Shown piece by piece: positions 45,795 through 55,191 of a DNA stretch of 64,000 nt. This DNA is from a virus: positions 27,013 through 91,012 of IMG/VR virus record IMGVR_UViG_3300020442_003949, one strand, 5' to 3'. The notes under the pieces are model-generated. The model was given only the letters and a program-made list of their open reading frames with translations. It was not told where the DNA came from and did not search any database. The translations under genes and the position numbers were made by a program. How positions within the stretch are numbered: position 1 is the stretch's first letter; the number at the start of each line of letters is the position of its first letter.

Positions 45795-47846
45795 CTATCC
45801 TCCTATGCTACCCTGAAATCCTGAATTTCCTGTTTGCGGCGCTGGAGCAGCAGAACCTTTTCTAAAAGTGTCTTCTTGTGCTCCACCTTTATGTGTTATT
45901 GGAGATTTTATAATTTCTTGCTCATAATTTATTGCAAACACACATCCATCTACAATTGAGATAGTGCTATCAGTTTTATCAGGATAAAATGTTTTTGGTT
46001 CTAAATTTTCATGACTAAAATACGGTTCATGCGTAGGTATCCGTATAGGAATAAACGCATGATGAGCACATTCAGGTAACAATGCATCTATTGCTAATCT
46101 GGCATCTTTTGCATCTGGTCCTGGTGCACCTTTAGCAGAGCCGCTACCAAAATATTGTATCGAACTCATCCTGTTAACAGGTGCATTGTATTCGTTACTG
46201 CTACCTCCTGTAACAAAATTTTTATTCGATGCTTTTAAATGATTAGCATTCATTGCAGTAATAAAATTATTTTTTGCTTTTAACGTTGCGTTGATATTTG
46301 CATAAATGCGTAAATGCTTATCACTTTTTATATCCATATCACCACCGGAATGCTGCCTAAATTCTTCACCAGAACGTTGATCAAAATTTGTATCTGCTAA
46401 ATGATATGTCCATTCATTTGAATGCTGATGGATATTCCTTTTTGCTAGTAGGAAAAAATCTCTATCAAAAGTCATATGCCCATCTCTAGATACTTCTAAC
46501 TTAATATCTCCTTTTTCAGGATGAGTTCCTATTTTCCAATAAACATCACGTGAAACATCTATGTACAAATTATCGCCTGGTTGAGCGACGGTAGGAAGAT
46601 CTTCAAAACTATTCCATTTCCATGTTCCGTCTTCATTTTTTATACCTAACTCAGGTCTTAATGCAGGATCTTTTTTTATTTCAGCTGTTCCAACTTTCCA
46701 ATGGGTAGCATTACCAGATTCTAAACGCATTTGTTCCCTAGCCTTGATATTAACATTTCCTGATGCTTCTAAATTTATATCTCTATTTGCTTTTAAATTA
46801 AAGTCAGTTTCTGAATGTATACTTACACTATCATCCGCATATATGTCAATTTTTCCATTACTTGTTAACTCTATCCATGCATTACCTTGCGAATTGATAA
46901 TATAAATTAAATCTTCTGTATTGTGCATTACTATCTGATGACCTGTTCTAGTTCTCCATCGTGTAAGTTCATTGTGTGGTAGATAAACATCACCATCAGT
47001 TTCATTTTTTTCTACATAAGCATAAGTAGGCGGATCTGTATTAGCTGGTTTCTTTCGCAATATTTTTTCATCACCGTCGTCCATTACAAAACTTGTACCA
47101 CCTAAACGACTAAAAGGAACATTCGTCTGACCAAATTTTTCACCATATTGTACCATTGACGCTTTTCTATCTGGATGTCCAGGACTACTAATACCAACAA
47201 CCATACTGGGAACTTCTCTCCTAGCACTAGATGTAGTAGTTCCTCGTGTTTGATCAACAATAGATTCTGACCATTTTGTAAGCCCTTGCCGTTCTAAAAT
47301 ATCTGCTTGTTTTATGTCAACTGGTTTATTATATTGGGTAGGATCACTGCCTGTTCCTTTTTCTACTAATTTATTATATTCGCCTACTGGAACAATTTTC
47401 GAATTATACTTTCCACCATCTATGCTATATTCAGAACTAGCATTACCTGGTATCATAAAATTCATAAATTTATCTTGAATACAACCTATCCAATATCCGT
47501 ATCCAAAATTATTTTCAGCCATCAAAACTAAAACTTTAGTATCAACATCAGGCGGCACTGCCCAAAAACCATAACTTTTTTGCGTTGCGTCAAAACCTGC
47601 ATTTGGTTTAACCCCTTTCCTAGGAGTTTGTCCTAAAAAAGGACTTACATAAGTACAAGGAATATAATATCCGCTGCTTTCTCCTGGGCTACCTGCTTCT
47701 GTAGATTTTAAAATCTCAACTTCAATAGACCCCATAAATTCTGTATCTAAGTGATTTGCAACTCTACCAATGTATGGACCTACTCCAGTCATCCATACAG
47801 GTTTTTGCCCTCTTCCATACTGACTTCTAGGAGTGGTAGATGCCAT
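45795..47846 (-). CDS. gp5: Baseplate hub protein gp5-like, without lysozyme domain
   Basis: 683 residues. The N-terminal OB-fold includes 'YIGRVANHLDTEFMGSIEVE' and 'YGFWAVPPDVDTKVLVLMAE'. Further on come VgrG-like beta-helix repeats ('SVSIHSETDFNLKANRDINL', 'EASGNVNIKAREQMRL', 'DIKSDKHLRIYANINATLKA'). In T4 a lysozyme domain lies between these parts; I see no such catalytic domain here, as in other marine relatives. The protein forms the trimeric membrane-piercing needle below the tail tube. GGAGG precedes the ATG, which overlaps the upstream stop by 1 base. Confidence 0.82.
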   Translation of the reverse strand: MASTTPRSQYGRGQKPVWMTGVGPYIGRVANHLDTEFMGSIEVEILKSTEAGSPGESSGYYIPCTYVSPFLGQTPRKGVKPNAGFDATQKSYGFWAVPPDVDTKVLVLMAENNFGYGYWIGCIQDKFMNFMIPGNASSEYSIDGGKYNSKIVPVGEYNKLVEKGTGSDPTQYNKPVDIKQADILERQGLTKWSESIVDQTRGTTTSSARREVPSMVVGISSPGHPDRKASMVQYGEKFGQTNVPFSRLGGTSFVMDDGDEKILRKKPANTDPPTYAYVEKNETDGDVYLPHNELTRWRTRTGHQIVMHNTEDLIYIINSQGNAWIELTSNGKIDIYADDSVSIHSETDFNLKANRDINLEASGNVNIKAREQMRLESGNATHWKVGTAEIKKDPALRPELGIKNEDGTWKWNSFEDLPTVAQPGDNLYIDVSRDVYWKIGTHPEKGDIKLEVSRDGHMTFDRDFFLLAKRNIHQHSNEWTYHLADTNFDQRSGEEFRQHSGGDMDIKSDKHLRIYANINATLKAKNNFITAMNANHLKASNKNFVTGGSSNEYNAPVNRMSSIQYFGSGSAKGAPGPDAKDARLAIDALLPECAHHAFIPIRIPTHEPYFSHENLEPKTFYPDKTDSTISIVDGCVFAINYEQEIIKSPITHKGGAQEDTFRKGSAAPAPQTGNSGFQGSIGG

Positions 47847-50116
47847 TAGTTTCCTCCTCCCATTTGTGAATAAAATCCTAACTGCCTAAAAAACGGATCA
47901 TCTTTCGCTGATTCTATCACATCAGTTTTTTCTTGATTTCTTATTCTAATTAATTTCAATGTTTGTGTAAATTTTCCATCAGAAAAACTGTTCATTACTT
48001 GCACTACTTGATATACTCCGCTAAATGCACTAGGAGAATATGTACCATCTTGATAAAAATCCATAAACCCAGATGGATCATTATCTGCATCTGCTGTATG
48101 AGGATAATCTAAAGGTGTCCTAAAATTTAATAAAATATGAACTTCTCCATCATGAGCATTCATTGTTCCGTCTGCATTTAAATTAATTGTGTTTTTATTT
48201 GGTTTTGCAATATAATTTCCAAATCCACTATCAATGATATAATACGGATCTCCCCAAATTACTAAAGAAGTATTAATCAAATCAACTGTGCTGTTTAAAA
48301 TAGCATCATTAAAATCTCTTGCAACACTGTTGGCAACTTTATCTAAAGGACCTCCTCCGATTGACCCGGTACCTGGTTTAGCTGCTTCTTCTGCTACGTT
48401 ATTACCAGATTTTGATCCACTAGCTCCGCCTGCATTAGGTATAGCTTTTGGAACAATTTCTTCTCCTGCCCGTCTACTTGCATTTGCATCTAATGTACCT
48501 ATCTTATTTTTACCTGCAAACGGAGTGCTTGCTAAGAAAAATGCCCTGTTAAAAGATATGTCAAAATCAATTACATCATTATTTTTTCCAGTGTATATAT
48601 AATTATATTCTTTTACACATTGTTTTTTTAATGCTTCTATCTTGCTAACTGCTGTTACTGGATTGTATCTACTTACATGTGTTTTATAAGGTAATACCTT
48701 ATAAACATAAATTTTTGGATCTTTTCCGCTCTGTAACACTTGCTCAGGATCATCTAAATTATAAACCTCTAAATCAATTTTAAACCAAGATATCATTCCA
48801 TTTTCGTCAGGTTTTTTATCAGATATTTCTCTACCATACGCACTTAATAATATTACCTCTTCTATTATATCTTGGATATTTGTTCCTGTTTTAAAAGTTA
48901 AAGTCGATAAATTGTCACTTACTTGTATCTGTCTACGTTCAAAAATTCCATCTTTATCATCGAGTTCAACAAATCTTGGACGACTAAACGGCTTTTTCGT
49001 ACCATCTAAATAATTATCAACTATCTTAGACCTACCTATATCATTATTTGTCTGTTTTTTATCAGCAAAATCTCTTGCAATTTCGCCTAAATAACTTCTA
49101 CGAACCATTACACCTAATACAGTTTTTTCTATATCTTCTAATTCTGCATCAAACCAACCAGGTTTACTTGTTTTTTCACTTATAGATTGTTTAAATAATT
49201 GATTCTTTGTAACTAGAGTGTTGCCCCTTAAACTAAATTGTCCTGCACCAAAATTAGCCATTAAATTTGTACTATCAAAAATTTTTTCGCCCGAATCTTC
49301 AGGAAATGCTATTACAAATTCGTCTGGTGTTTTTACTTCTTTCCTACGTCTTCTTTCTTGCTCTCTAGAATTTAGCACAGTAGATAAACTGTACAATCCA
49401 GTTTGTAACATTTCTTTAACTGTACTTCCTACTAATTTAATGTCTGCCTTAATAGATTGAACTTGATCAGTTGCTGCTTGTTCTACCCAAGGTATTGCTT
49501 CAACATCATATACACAACCTGCTTCTGTAACATTAAATGTTACATTTACAAGTTTCATCGGCCACATTCTTCTTAAATGCTTTTTTTCTAAATAATTACC
49601 ATCGTCATCCCAACCTTTAAATTCTACAGTTAACAAATAGGGCATTTCTAAATAATTCGATGCAGGACCTGCTGCTTCTAAAGCAGATTGCTTTAATTCT
49701 TGTAAAAATATACCCATACTGTATGGTTCGGTAACTTGAAATTTGATACGTGTAGCGTTTGTGTGCTTGGATTTTTTATTAGGTGCAATAATACTATCTA
49801 CTTCTACATTATCAATAAAATATTCAACTTGCCCTTCATTTTCTGGTTCAGTTGTTACACCATCAACACCTCCCCCGGACCTAAGAATTATAATTTTTGG
49901 ATTACTTTTCCTATATGTGTCTTCAGGATTATTAATTTCATCTATTGACAAACAACTAAATGTAAAAACATAATTATAACTTACATAATCTTCTAATTCA
50001 TTCAATAAAGGAAAATTACTACTGTTTGTTTGTGGTTTACTCACAACAGAATTATCCGCATCTGAATTTTCATTTCCGGGATCATTATTTGTAGTCGGAG
50101 TTGCATTAACTGGCAT
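47846..50116 (-). CDS. Large structural protein, probable baseplate hub
   Basis: 756 residues. The N-terminal 50 residues are polar and low in complexity. A beta-rich domain follows ('IKFQVTEPYSMGIFLQELKQ', 'YLLTVEFKGWDDDGNYL', 'LVNVTFNVTEAGCVYDVEAI'). This form belongs to the hub family that lies between gp5 and gp53 in marine T4-like phages and may replace gp27. A Gly/Ala-rich linker lies near residues 530-570. The C-terminus ('FSGVYQVVQVMNSFSDGKFT', 'TLKLIRIRNQ') resembles hub ring strands. No separate gp27 gene is seen, which supports this role. Confidence 0.65.
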   Translation of the reverse strand: MPVNATPTTNNDPGNENSDADNSVVSKPQTNSSNFPLLNELEDYVSYNYVFTFSCLSIDEINNPEDTYRKSNPKIIILRSGGGVDGVTTEPENEGQVEYFIDNVEVDSIIAPNKKSKHTNATRIKFQVTEPYSMGIFLQELKQSALEAAGPASNYLEMPYLLTVEFKGWDDDGNYLEKKHLRRMWPMKLVNVTFNVTEAGCVYDVEAIPWVEQAATDQVQSIKADIKLVGSTVKEMLQTGLYSLSTVLNSREQERRRRKEVKTPDEFVIAFPEDSGEKIFDSTNLMANFGAGQFSLRGNTLVTKNQLFKQSISEKTSKPGWFDAELEDIEKTVLGVMVRRSYLGEIARDFADKKQTNNDIGRSKIVDNYLDGTKKPFSRPRFVELDDKDGIFERRQIQVSDNLSTLTFKTGTNIQDIIEEVILLSAYGREISDKKPDENGMISWFKIDLEVYNLDDPEQVLQSGKDPKIYVYKVLPYKTHVSRYNPVTAVSKIEALKKQCVKEYNYIYTGKNNDVIDFDISFNRAFFLASTPFAGKNKIGTLDANASRRAGEEIVPKAIPNAGGASGSKSGNNVAEEAAKPGTGSIGGGPLDKVANSVARDFNDAILNSTVDLINTSLVIWGDPYYIIDSGFGNYIAKPNKNTINLNADGTMNAHDGEVHILLNFRTPLDYPHTADADNDPSGFMDFYQDGTYSPSAFSGVYQVVQVMNSFSDGKFTQTLKLIRIRNQEKTDVIESAKDDPFFRQLGFYSQMGGGN

Positions 50117-50118
50117 TT

Positions 50119-50421
50119 TTAAAAACCTAATATTTTTCTTAAATTTGATCCCTTAGGAATTTTTATTTCTACTCCTGCACGTAAGTCATAAACTGGATCT
50201 TGTAAAATATCCATATTTCTTTGTGCAAATACCCACCATAATCTATGATCATTGTACAAATCATAAGCTAATAAGTCTGGTCGATAAGTATATTGAGGTT
50301 CTATTGCGTATGTAACATCATCGTCTTCTGCAGGAACTGGTCTAGGAACCATAATCCCTAAATAAAAATCATTCTGCAATGGCGTGTTTGCGTATGGACT
50401 ATTGGTATTATATACTGCCAT
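50119..50421 (-). CDS. gp53: Baseplate wedge protein gp53-like (LysM-like)
   Basis: 100 residues. The C-terminal half reads 'TYRPDLLAYDLYNDHRLWWV', then 'NMDILQDPVYDLRAGVEIKI', the LysM-like fold of T4 gp53 and P2 gpX relatives. It is shorter than T4 gp53 (about 196). In the wedge it joins gp25 and gp6 around the hub. The start overlaps the gp48-like stop by 1 base, with GAAAGG upstream. Confidence 0.78.
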   Translation of the reverse strand: MAVYNTNSPYANTPLQNDFYLGIMVPRPVPAEDDDVTYAIEPQYTYRPDLLAYDLYNDHRLWWVFAQRNMDILQDPVYDLRAGVEIKIPKGSNLRKILGF

Positions 50422-51308
50422 TATCTCATTCCTTTCATATTACCCGATAGATAGTATCCTTGTACAAAATATTCTAAACTAAATTTTCTAACTTGTCTAC
50501 GACTGTACATAGGTATTAGTGTTACTGATATTGTACTTTTTGCAGGCACGTATGTACCATTTGTTCCCCCAAATGCACCGTCACCTTTATAATTTTTTAC
50601 TAAGATATAGTCTATATCATTTGCCAATTCTACATTAAAATTACTAACAACTACAGGAACATCCTTAAACACATAATCTCCATATCCATTTAATTTTATC
50701 ACAGGAGGAGGTGAACCTACATTTGGAGTATCACCATATGCCATTTTAGATACTGATCGTAAATAATGGTTTGTTGCAACCCAATAAGCACCGTCATTTT
50801 CATTTTCTACTGGAAATTCACCTGTTATTGTTATATTTTCTAAGGCACTATTTTGATATGCATAAAAAGGATAATTACTATGTATAGGTTTGATTGGAGT
50901 ATACGATGCAGTATGATTAATCATTATAGTAGGTGTTAAAGGAAATATCATTGCATTATCAGAATCTACTAATGGTTGGGTTTGCAGATTGTCGTAACCG
51001 GGAGCTAAACTTAATTTTACCCTCCAATCTAACGAATTATCTGAATTTGATCCCCATGTTGCAGACGCATTACTATCTGCTTCTGCTCCCGGCTCTCCGC
51101 CTTTTGGCAACAAAGATCCAAATTTGCGTATTTCAGCTCCAAATCCTGATTGTGATATACCAGCGTATATTGAGTCAACTCCTTTGCTCAGTCCTGCGCC
51201 TATATTCCATCCATCAGTTCCTATACCTGCGTCAAAACTTGTATTTGGAAGTGAATTAGCTGCATTAGTTGGCATTAAATTATTTTTTACAATTTGATCT
51301 GGTCCCAT
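50421..51308 (-). CDS. gp48: Baseplate tail-tube cap gp48-like
   Basis: 295 residues. The core 'FPLTPTIMINHTASYTPIKP' and the tube-protein-like strand 'ENITITGEFPVENENDGAYW' match the gp48/gp54 group that caps the hub and starts tail-tube assembly. The final part 'SRRQVRKFSLEYFVQGYY' is basic. A strong AAAGGAGT precedes the ATG. It is the first gene of the leftward baseplate operon, divergent from gp55. gp54 is the alternative assignment. Confidence 0.7.
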   Translation of the reverse strand: MGPDQIVKNNLMPTNAANSLPNTSFDAGIGTDGWNIGAGLSKGVDSIYAGISQSGFGAEIRKFGSLLPKGGEPGAEADSNASATWGSNSDNSLDWRVKLSLAPGYDNLQTQPLVDSDNAMIFPLTPTIMINHTASYTPIKPIHSNYPFYAYQNSALENITITGEFPVENENDGAYWVATNHYLRSVSKMAYGDTPNVGSPPPVIKLNGYGDYVFKDVPVVVSNFNVELANDIDYILVKNYKGDGAFGGTNGTYVPAKSTISVTLIPMYSRRQVRKFSLEYFVQGYYLSGNMKGMR

Positions 51309-51325
51309 TCACTACTCCTTTAAAG

Positions 51326-51333
51326 TATTTATT
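51326..51333 (-). promoter_or_regulatory. Late-promoter-like box (AATAAATA) for the baseplate operon
   Basis: One mismatch from TATAAATA on the minus strand, 17 bases before the ATG at 51308 and upstream of its strong ribosome site. It lies in the divergent region beside an opposite-facing sigma70 promoter, so leftward late and rightward early transcription would start from one spot. Confidence 0.4.
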
Positions 51334-51360
51334 GACTTTTTTAAACACGTATATTATAAT
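51332..51360 (+). promoter_or_regulatory. Sigma70-type promoter upstream of gp55
   Basis: TTGACT at 51332-51337 and a perfect TATAAT at 51355-51360, separated by 17 bases, the ideal spacing for host sigma70. The start point would be near 51367. A GGAG ribosome site and the gp55 ATG at 51384 follow. This predicts early or middle expression of gp55-gp47-gp46 by the unmodified host polymerase. Confidence 0.72.
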
Positions 51361-51383
51361 AATATTAATCATTTGGAGATTTA

Positions 51384-52166
51384 ATGAAAAGAACTAATTA
51401 CCTAAACAATAAAGACATTTTAAGTGAAATTCACAAAAGCAAAACTACATATTGCAGTTTTAGTGATCAAAAATATCATCAATTTGACATAATTCTTAAT
51501 AACATTACAGATATTAATGATCAAACAATTTTAGAAGCACAAAAAAACTTAATAAAAAGGGAATCTTTATCAACTCAACCTAAAGATATTAAAAAAAATA
51601 CTTTAATATTTAGAATTATGACATACGATCATATTCCAGATGAACCCGGCAGGAAGAAAAATCCAAAATCTATTGCTGATCGCAAAGTAAAACTTAATTT
51701 TCCTCCATTCCAACATTGGAAATTTAATGATGCCGATTCTTTAGAATGTGTAGGTAAAAGTCATTGGAAAGGAGATGTGCATCAAGGTACATTTTCTATG
51801 TCACACGGATTAGCAACTGATAAACTTGCATTAATGTGGATGAAATTGTGTGAAAGATACGCAACAAGAGGAAATGTACGTGGATATACATATAATGACG
51901 AAATGCGAGGGCAAGCAATACTACAGTTAGCACAGATCGGTTTGCAATTTGACGAATCTAAAAGTCAAAATCCGTTTGCATACTATACAGCAGCAGTTAC
52001 AAACAGTTTTGTTAGGGTAATTAATCTAGAAAAACGTAATCAAAACATCCGTGACGATATTTTGGAAATGAACAATATGAATCCTAGTTACACTAGACAA
52101 GCTAACGACGAATGGGCTGTTGCTCTAAAACGTGAAGCAGAGTTCCAAGAAAACAATACATTCTAA
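51384..52166 (+). CDS. gp55: Late-transcription sigma factor gp55
   Basis: 260 residues. The C-terminal half carries the gp55 sigma region-2-like core: 'ALMWMKLCERYATRGNVRGY', 'NDEMRGQAILQLAQIGLQFD', then 'NPFAYYTAAVTNSFVRVINL'. gp55 binds core RNA polymerase and reads the single TATAAATA element of late promoters. The N-terminal half is longer than the T4 protein's and unfamiliar, with 'FPPFQHWKFNDADSLECVGK' in its middle. A clean sigma70 promoter and GGAG lie upstream. gp47 starts 6 bases after the stop. Confidence 0.86.
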   Translation: MKRTNYLNNKDILSEIHKSKTTYCSFSDQKYHQFDIILNNITDINDQTILEAQKNLIKRESLSTQPKDIKKNTLIFRIMTYDHIPDEPGRKKNPKSIADRKVKLNFPPFQHWKFNDADSLECVGKSHWKGDVHQGTFSMSHGLATDKLALMWMKLCERYATRGNVRGYTYNDEMRGQAILQLAQIGLQFDESKSQNPFAYYTAAVTNSFVRVINLEKRNQNIRDDILEMNNMNPSYTRQANDEWAVALKREAEFQENNTF

Positions 52167-52172
52167 ATTTTT

Positions 52173-53183
52173 ATGTTTAAAAAAGCAGCAGTATTTACTG
52201 ATATACATTTTGGATTAAAAGGAAATAGTAAGATACACAACGATGACTGTGAAAACTTTATTGACTGGTTTATCAAAACTGCTCAAGAAAATAAATGCGA
52301 TGCTGGAATTTTTTGCGGAGACTGGCATCACAATCGTAACAGTTTAAATCTCACAACTATGCAGGCTACACTCCGTAGTTTAGAAAAATTAGGTGCAGCA
52401 TTTGACACTTTTTATATTTTTACAGGTAATCACGATTTATATTACAAAGATAAACGTGATGTAAGTTCTACTGACTTTGCCAGACACATCAAAGGTATAG
52501 AATTTGTAAACTCATTTACAGAAATTGACGATGTTGCCCTTGTACCTTGGTTAGTAGGGGATGAATGGAAGCTTATTGAACAGTGTAAATCTAAATACAT
52601 GTTTGGACATTTTGAATTACCGCATTTTTATATGAATGCAATGGTAAAAATGCCTGAGCATGGTGATTTACGACCTAAACATTTTAAAAATCAAGACCTT
52701 GTGTTTAGTGGTCATTTCCATAAGCGACAAAAACAAGGTAAGATACAGTATATTGGCAATGCATTTCCGCATAATTATGCAGATGCCGGCGATGATGAGC
52801 GTGGTATGATGATATTTGATCGTGAAAATAACCTCGCACCCGAATATATCAATTGGTCAGATGCACCTAAATATCGTACTACAACATTAAGTAAGCTACT
52901 AGATCCCCAAGCAAACATAATTAAACCAAATATGTATCTTAGGGTTACACTAGATTTACCAATATCGTATGAGGAAGCACAATTTATCAAAGAAACATAT
53001 ATATCACAATACAATTGTAGAGAAATTGTGCTAATTCCACAAAAACAGATTGAAGAAATATCAACAGAACTAGATATTAGCCAGTTTGAAACAGTAGATG
53101 AAATTGTTTCCAAAGAAATCAATGCTATTGACAGCGAAAACTTCAACAAAAACACACTGTTAGACATTTATAACGAATTATAA
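52173..53183 (+). CDS. gp47: Recombination endonuclease subunit gp47 (Mre11-like)
   Basis: 336 residues with the calcineurin-like phosphoesterase motifs in order: D10-x-H12 ('FTDIHFG'), 'GDWHHNR' at 49-55, 'TGNHDLY' at 84-90, and later 'FGHFELPH' and 'FSGHFHKRQ'. Metal-dependent nuclease partner of gp46, it processes DNA ends for recombination-dependent replication. Its stop overlaps the gp46 ATG by 1 base (TAATG), giving coupled synthesis of the complex. Confidence 0.88.
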   Translation: MFKKAAVFTDIHFGLKGNSKIHNDDCENFIDWFIKTAQENKCDAGIFCGDWHHNRNSLNLTTMQATLRSLEKLGAAFDTFYIFTGNHDLYYKDKRDVSSTDFARHIKGIEFVNSFTEIDDVALVPWLVGDEWKLIEQCKSKYMFGHFELPHFYMNAMVKMPEHGDLRPKHFKNQDLVFSGHFHKRQKQGKIQYIGNAFPHNYADAGDDERGMMIFDRENNLAPEYINWSDAPKYRTTTLSKLLDPQANIIKPNMYLRVTLDLPISYEEAQFIKETYISQYNCREIVLIPQKQIEEISTELDISQFETVDEIVSKEINAIDSENFNKNTLLDIYNEL

Positions 53184-54958
53184 TGCCAATTACAATTAAA
53201 GACCTTACAGTTAAAAACTTTATGAGCGTTGGTAATCAAACGCAAGCCATAGATTTTAGCAAAGAACAATTAACACTGGTTTTAGGTGAAAACTTAGATC
53301 AAGGTGGTGACGATACTGGATCTCGTAACGGAACAGGGAAAACAACTATCATAAATGCACTATCATATGCATTATATGGGCAAGCACTTACTAATATCAA
53401 GCGAAATAACTTAATTAACAAGACAAACAGTAAGGGCATGCTGGTTACATTGCATTTTGAGAAGAATAATACTGACTATAGGATAGAAAGAGGTAGATCT
53501 CCTAATGTAATGAAGTTTTATATCAATAATCAAGAGCAAGAAATCCTAGACGAAAGCCAAGGAGACAGTAGGAAGACACAGGAATCTATAAATGAGCTAC
53601 TAGGCATGAGTCATGACATGTTTAAGCATGTGGTTGCACTTAATACCTACACAGAACCGTTCCTTAACATGCGACAGAATGATCAAAGGATGATTATTGA
53701 ACAACTTCTAGGTATCACACTGTTATCTGAAAAGGCAGAAAGACTAAAAGAGCAAGTACGGAGTACAAAAGAAGCTATATCAGAAGAAGAAGCACGTATC
53801 AGAGCTGTTCAAACCAGTAATGAACATATACAAGAAAGTATTGATAGCTTAAAACTAAAACAATCTGCCTGGAAATCACAAAAAGAGAAAAGTATTGATA
53901 AATTACAACGTAGTATAACCGAATTAGAAGAACTTGACATTGAAAATGAACTAAATTCACATACAAAACTTGCAGATTGGGAGGCGCATAACAACGCAAT
54001 CACAGCATTAAACAAAGAACGTGCTACATTAGAAAGTGCTTTATCTCGTGCAGATAAAACCGTTGATAAAGTTAAAAAAGACATTGAGGAATTAGATAGT
54101 GCTATATGTTATGCCTGTAACCAACCATTACATGCTGACAAAAAACAGGAAATGGTAGATAAAAAGTCCAAAGAATTAGAAGATGCTATTACATATCAAA
54201 CAGAAGTTGCTAAAAAATTAGCAGATGTAGAGCAAGGATTAGAAGAAATTGGAGATATTAATGGTAGACCTAACACTTTTTACGATACAGTTAAAGAAGC
54301 ATACGAACATAAAGAAAATGTTGGTCAATTACGCAATACATTAGAACGTAACCTAGCAGAAACGGATCCCTACCAAGAACAAATTGAAGAATTATCACAT
54401 ACTGCACTACAAGACATTGTCTGGGATACTGTAAACACACTTACAGACTTCAAAGAGCATCAAGAATTCTTATTAAAACTGTTGACTAACAAGGATTCGT
54501 TTATTAGAAAAAAAATAATTGATCAAAACCTAGCTTATCTTAACAATAGACTTACATATTATTTAGATAAACTAGGTTTGCCACATCAAGTTACATTCCA
54601 AAACGATCTAGCAGTAGAAATTACCCAACTAGGTCAGGATTTAGACTTTGATAATCTAAGTAGAGGTGAAAGGAACAGACTAATACTTGGTATGAGCTTT
54701 GCATTCCGTGATGTATGGGAGAGCTTATATCAAAATATTAATTTATTATTCATTGACGAACTGATTGACAGTGGAATGGATACTGCAGGAGTAGAAGGCT
54801 CACTTGCTGTAATTAAAAAGATGGGCAGAGAACGAGAAAAAAATGTTTTCCTTATCAGTCATAAGGATGAATTAATTGGAAGAGTTAATCATGTACTAAA
54901 AGTTATTAAAGAAAATGGTTTTACATCTTACAGTAATGATTTAGAGGTGACAGTATGA
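53183..54958 (+). CDS. gp46: Recombination endonuclease subunit gp46 (Rad50-like)
   Basis: 591 residues of an SMC/Rad50-type ATPase. The Walker A is 'GSRNGTGKTT' (about 46-55), within 'LGENLDQGGDDTGSRNGTGK'. Coiled-coil arms run about 185-440 around a zinc hook, 'CYACNQPL' (CxxC near 309-312). The ABC signature lies in 'NLSRGERNRLILG', and Walker B is 'LLFIDELID' (about 522). Together with gp47 it resects DNA ends and supports recombination-dependent replication. Its end overlaps the next gene as ATGA, with GAGGTGA serving as that gene's ribosome site. Confidence 0.9.
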   Translation: MPITIKDLTVKNFMSVGNQTQAIDFSKEQLTLVLGENLDQGGDDTGSRNGTGKTTIINALSYALYGQALTNIKRNNLINKTNSKGMLVTLHFEKNNTDYRIERGRSPNVMKFYINNQEQEILDESQGDSRKTQESINELLGMSHDMFKHVVALNTYTEPFLNMRQNDQRMIIEQLLGITLLSEKAERLKEQVRSTKEAISEEEARIRAVQTSNEHIQESIDSLKLKQSAWKSQKEKSIDKLQRSITELEELDIENELNSHTKLADWEAHNNAITALNKERATLESALSRADKTVDKVKKDIEELDSAICYACNQPLHADKKQEMVDKKSKELEDAITYQTEVAKKLADVEQGLEEIGDINGRPNTFYDTVKEAYEHKENVGQLRNTLERNLAETDPYQEQIEELSHTALQDIVWDTVNTLTDFKEHQEFLLKLLTNKDSFIRKKIIDQNLAYLNNRLTYYLDKLGLPHQVTFQNDLAVEITQLGQDLDFDNLSRGERNRLILGMSFAFRDVWESLYQNINLLFIDELIDSGMDTAGVEGSLAVIKKMGREREKNVFLISHKDELIGRVNHVLKVIKENGFTSYSNDLEVTV

Positions 54959-55191
54959 TAGAAGACGATACTCACGACTTGCTGACCAAAGCATACTTAG
55001 AATATTTTATTGAAAATGAAAAGTTTGAACGTAAATTATCTCATAGAACTCACGCTTCAAGCCGGAGATCTTTAAGAAAGATAATTACTTTAGCAAGACA
55101 AAGACAAAAAGAAATCCACGAGAAGTATGCCATCGAAAAGCAAATCAAAAGGCAAAGGGTTCGAGAGAGAAATAGCAAAGCATCTCTCTGA
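54955..55191 (+). CDS. Small basic helical protein of unknown function
   Basis: 78 residues with an acidic start ('MIEDDTHD') and a very basic helical remainder rich in Arg and Lys ('RRSLRKIITLARQRQKEIHE', 'IEKQIKRQRVRERN'). It could bind nucleic acid or a partner. It overlaps gp46 by 4 bases and the nuclease gene by 65 bases in another frame. Small proteins occupy this place in marine T4-like phages, but I know no function. Confidence 0.6.
   Translation: MIEDDTHDLLTKAYLEYFIENEKFERKLSHRTHASSRRSLRKIITLARQRQKEIHEKYAIEKQIKRQRVRERNSKASL

Noticed and set aside
55127-55191. Choosing only one of the two overlapping small genes after gp46
   Set aside because: Both frames are supported: the first by an ATGA overlap with GAGGTGA, the second by an intact nuclease active site that needs its N-terminal helix.
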